This document shows positions 62,859-64,000 of a stretch of 64,000 bases of DNA, one piece after another; position 1 is the first letter of the stretch; each line of letters begins with the position of its first letter. The notes below the pieces were generated by a model. That model worked only from the letters and a program-made list of their open reading frames with translations, made no database searches and was not told the DNA's origin. This stretch comes from Enchytraeus crypticus. Taxonomy: Eukaryota > Annelida > Clitellata > Enchytraeida > Enchytraeidae. The position numbers were made by a program, and so were the translations under genes. The stretch lies in contig CAJHZI010000241.1 in assembly GCA_905160935.1 (NCBI GenBank), forward strand, positions 1 to 64,000. The letters are read 5' to 3'.

Positions 62859-62978
62859 ATTAAATGTGATCAGTATTGGCCGAATAGAGGCTCGGAGACG
62901 TATGGTATCACTCAAGTAACGCTTCTGGATATAGTTGAACTGGCTTCATACACCATCAGAACCTTCCAAGTGTCTAGG
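62859..62978 (+). CDS. Lar: LAR exon: D1, KCDQYWP block
   Basis: Residues 1550-1589 (40 codons). It reads [20 protein letters not shown] then [20 protein letters not shown]. [15 protein letters not shown] is the conserved motif 5 region of receptor phosphatase D1, and TIRTFQV matches V-R-T-F-x-L. Phase 0-0; acceptor CAACGCAG, donor CTAGG|GTAATT. The following exon should start the QFHFTAWPDHG-type block and was not found before the window ends. Catalytic competence therefore cannot be judged here. Confidence 0.5.
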
Positions 62979-63322
62979 GTAATTCTGCTGTCGTATTTAA
63001 TTATTATATTAATCTGTCGTACTGGTTTTTTAGTGAATCTTTCATAGATATTTTTATTTTAATCTTTGTATAATGTAGTTTAGTTTATATAACTCCATTG
63101 TTACGACTACTATAACTAGTATGATTATATTACTATTATTATTATCATTAGTATTTTTATTATATTTTTAATGCACTAAACTGTATAGGGCCCAGGGATA
63201 AAAATTAAGATAAAAGATTCTTTAATTAAAAGTTAAAAAATGAATTGATTAAAATAAATCTTTTACACTCTAGGAAGCAGCACTAGCCAAAGTGCCACGG
63301 AATATTACTCTGTCTCACACAT

Positions 63323-63324
<2 letters not shown>
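62979..63324. other. Intron 23, 5' part
   Basis: AT-rich, no feature except TTATTATTATC-type repeats at 63130-63160. Confidence 0.5.

Positions 63325-63387
<63 letters not shown>
63325..63387. repeat. (TA)n left of second mariner-like element
   Basis: A TA run ends directly at the start of a terminal repeat, the same arrangement as at 41339. Confidence 0.5.
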
Positions 63388-63390
<3 letters not shown>

Positions 63391-64000
63391 TGTGAGTAAA
63401 AAAACATGTGCGCAGTCTCACGCTCGCCCCTAACTTTGGTATTAGTGAACAGATTTTTTAACATCTTGCATAGGTATAATCAGGATAACATTTGCTATAA
63501 AATAACGTTAAGTGACTCTGTTAATTATTATTTTTGCGTTGAAGCAGTGCTTGAAGATATGCGCGACTGAAGATATTAATTTTAAGTAAATCAATCGCTA
63601 CAGGATGTTTACAAATCCGTGGCTTAACTAACAACGAAACACACGAAACAAACAGTGTTATACAGCTACTGTCAACTGTCAATGCATTGGCTCAAAATGT
63701 CCTCCTTTAGCGCGAAATCAAGCTTGGAGATGCTTGCGCCACTCATCTATTGCGTTGTCAATGACAGATTGTTGCACGTCTTGCCAAACGTGCACCAGGC
63801 GTTACTTCAATTCGTCCACGTTATTTATTTTCTTTTCGGCGCTATTTTTTTAGTAAGCAATCTAGCCCTCCCAGCGTCCAGCTTTTTATTGAAAATTCGG
63901 CAATCAACCAATGTACGCCATAACCCTTTAAGAGGTACAAGTTTTTTATGAGCGCTTTATCTTCATTAGTAAACACAATTTTAAAATTTCAACAAAAACA
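63388..64000 (-). mobile_element. Tc1/mariner-like element, partial, broken transposase
   Basis: The left end CACTGTGAGTAAAAAAACAT resembles the 41396 end in position and in its GTGAGTAAAAAA core. The minus strand from about 63950 to 63679 encodes the transposase C-terminus: NNVDELK, stop, RLVHVWQDVQQSVIDNAIDE, WRKHLQA, stop, FRAKGGHFEPMH. The NVDELK...VWQDVQQSVIDNAIDEWRKxL and RAxGGHFE strings are typical of Tc1/mariner transposases of animals. Two internal stops show it is dead. It continues past the window end. Confidence 0.5.

Larger units (their letters stand above)
10295..62978 (+). other. Lar: LAR-type receptor tyrosine phosphatase gene, 23 exons, partial at both ends
   Basis: Twenty-three plus-strand exons splice in phase into one frame of about 1,589 residues. 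Domain order is Ig1 (1-100), Ig2 (101-195), Ig3 (196-285), FN1 to FN9 (about 286-1207), membrane-proximal region (1208-1355), transmembrane helix (about 1353-1374), juxtamembrane segment (1375-1416) and the start of D1 (1417-1589). Type IIa receptor phosphatases are cell-surface adhesion receptors; the family binds heparan sulfate proteoglycans and synaptic organisers and acts in axon guidance and synapse formation. Most ectodomain exons are phase 1-1, as usual for shuffled Ig and FN modules. Nine FN domains fit the invertebrate form; vertebrate paralogues have eight. Missing: the start codon and signal peptide (upstream) and the WPD loop, catalytic cysteine and D2 (downstream). A short alternative exon inside an intron cannot be excluded. 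Confidence 0.5.

Noticed and set aside
62979-64000. The WPD-loop exon of D1
   Set aside because: No WPDHG-like coding or matching acceptor was found before the window end; it must lie beyond 64000.

Overview
The window is animal nuclear DNA. It is AT-rich and full of introns, microsatellites and transposable-element debris, and carries 23 consecutive exons of one plus-strand gene: a LAR-type (type IIa) receptor protein tyrosine phosphatase, the orthologue group of vertebrate PTPRF, PTPRD and PTPRS and of insect Lar. The exons run from 10295 to 62978. They are joined by GT-AG introns in consistent phase and give one open frame of 4,766 nt, about 1,589 residues. The order is Ig1, Ig2 (two exons), Ig3, nine fibronectin type III (FN) domains, a membrane-proximal region, a transmembrane helix, the juxtamembrane segment and the first part of catalytic domain D1. 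The signal-peptide exon lies upstream and was not recognised. The WPD loop, the catalytic HCSAGVGRTG exon and domain D2 lie beyond the right edge. Nine FN domains, large introns and the repeat content point to an invertebrate; I cannot name the phylum.

Layout. 1-10.3 kb: microsatellites, a decayed L2-type LINE on the minus strand (1.6-4.7 kb), AT-rich DNA and a 5S rRNA-derived SINE. 10.3-25.9 kb: Ig1 to FN1, with a 9.7 kb intron 1 and a second LINE inside intron 2, between the two halves of Ig2. 25.9-45.8 kb: FN2 to FN6, with a third LINE, many SINEs, large GA and TA microsatellites and a complete but dead mariner-like element with about 190 bp inverted repeats. 45.8-57.8 kb: FN7 to the transmembrane exon, with a cluster of tRNA-derived SINEs, a fold-back SINE pair, a second 5S-derived SINE and a tandem-repeat intron whose unit resembles the 3' splice site of the transmembrane exon. 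57.8-64 kb: a fourth LINE fragment with a restriction-like endonuclease signature, the juxtamembrane and first D1 exons, and the end of a second Tc1/mariner element.

There is one host gene and no operon, CRISPR array or RNA gene. I see no undescribed multi-gene system. What deserves attention is the way the gene is built around its repeats: copied exon pieces, introns at the positions of the vertebrate mini-exons meA and meB, unusual splice donors, 3' splice sites next to microsatellites, and several SINE/LINE families whose members recur within this one locus. All homology calls come from reading the sequence and recalled family features. No database search was run.
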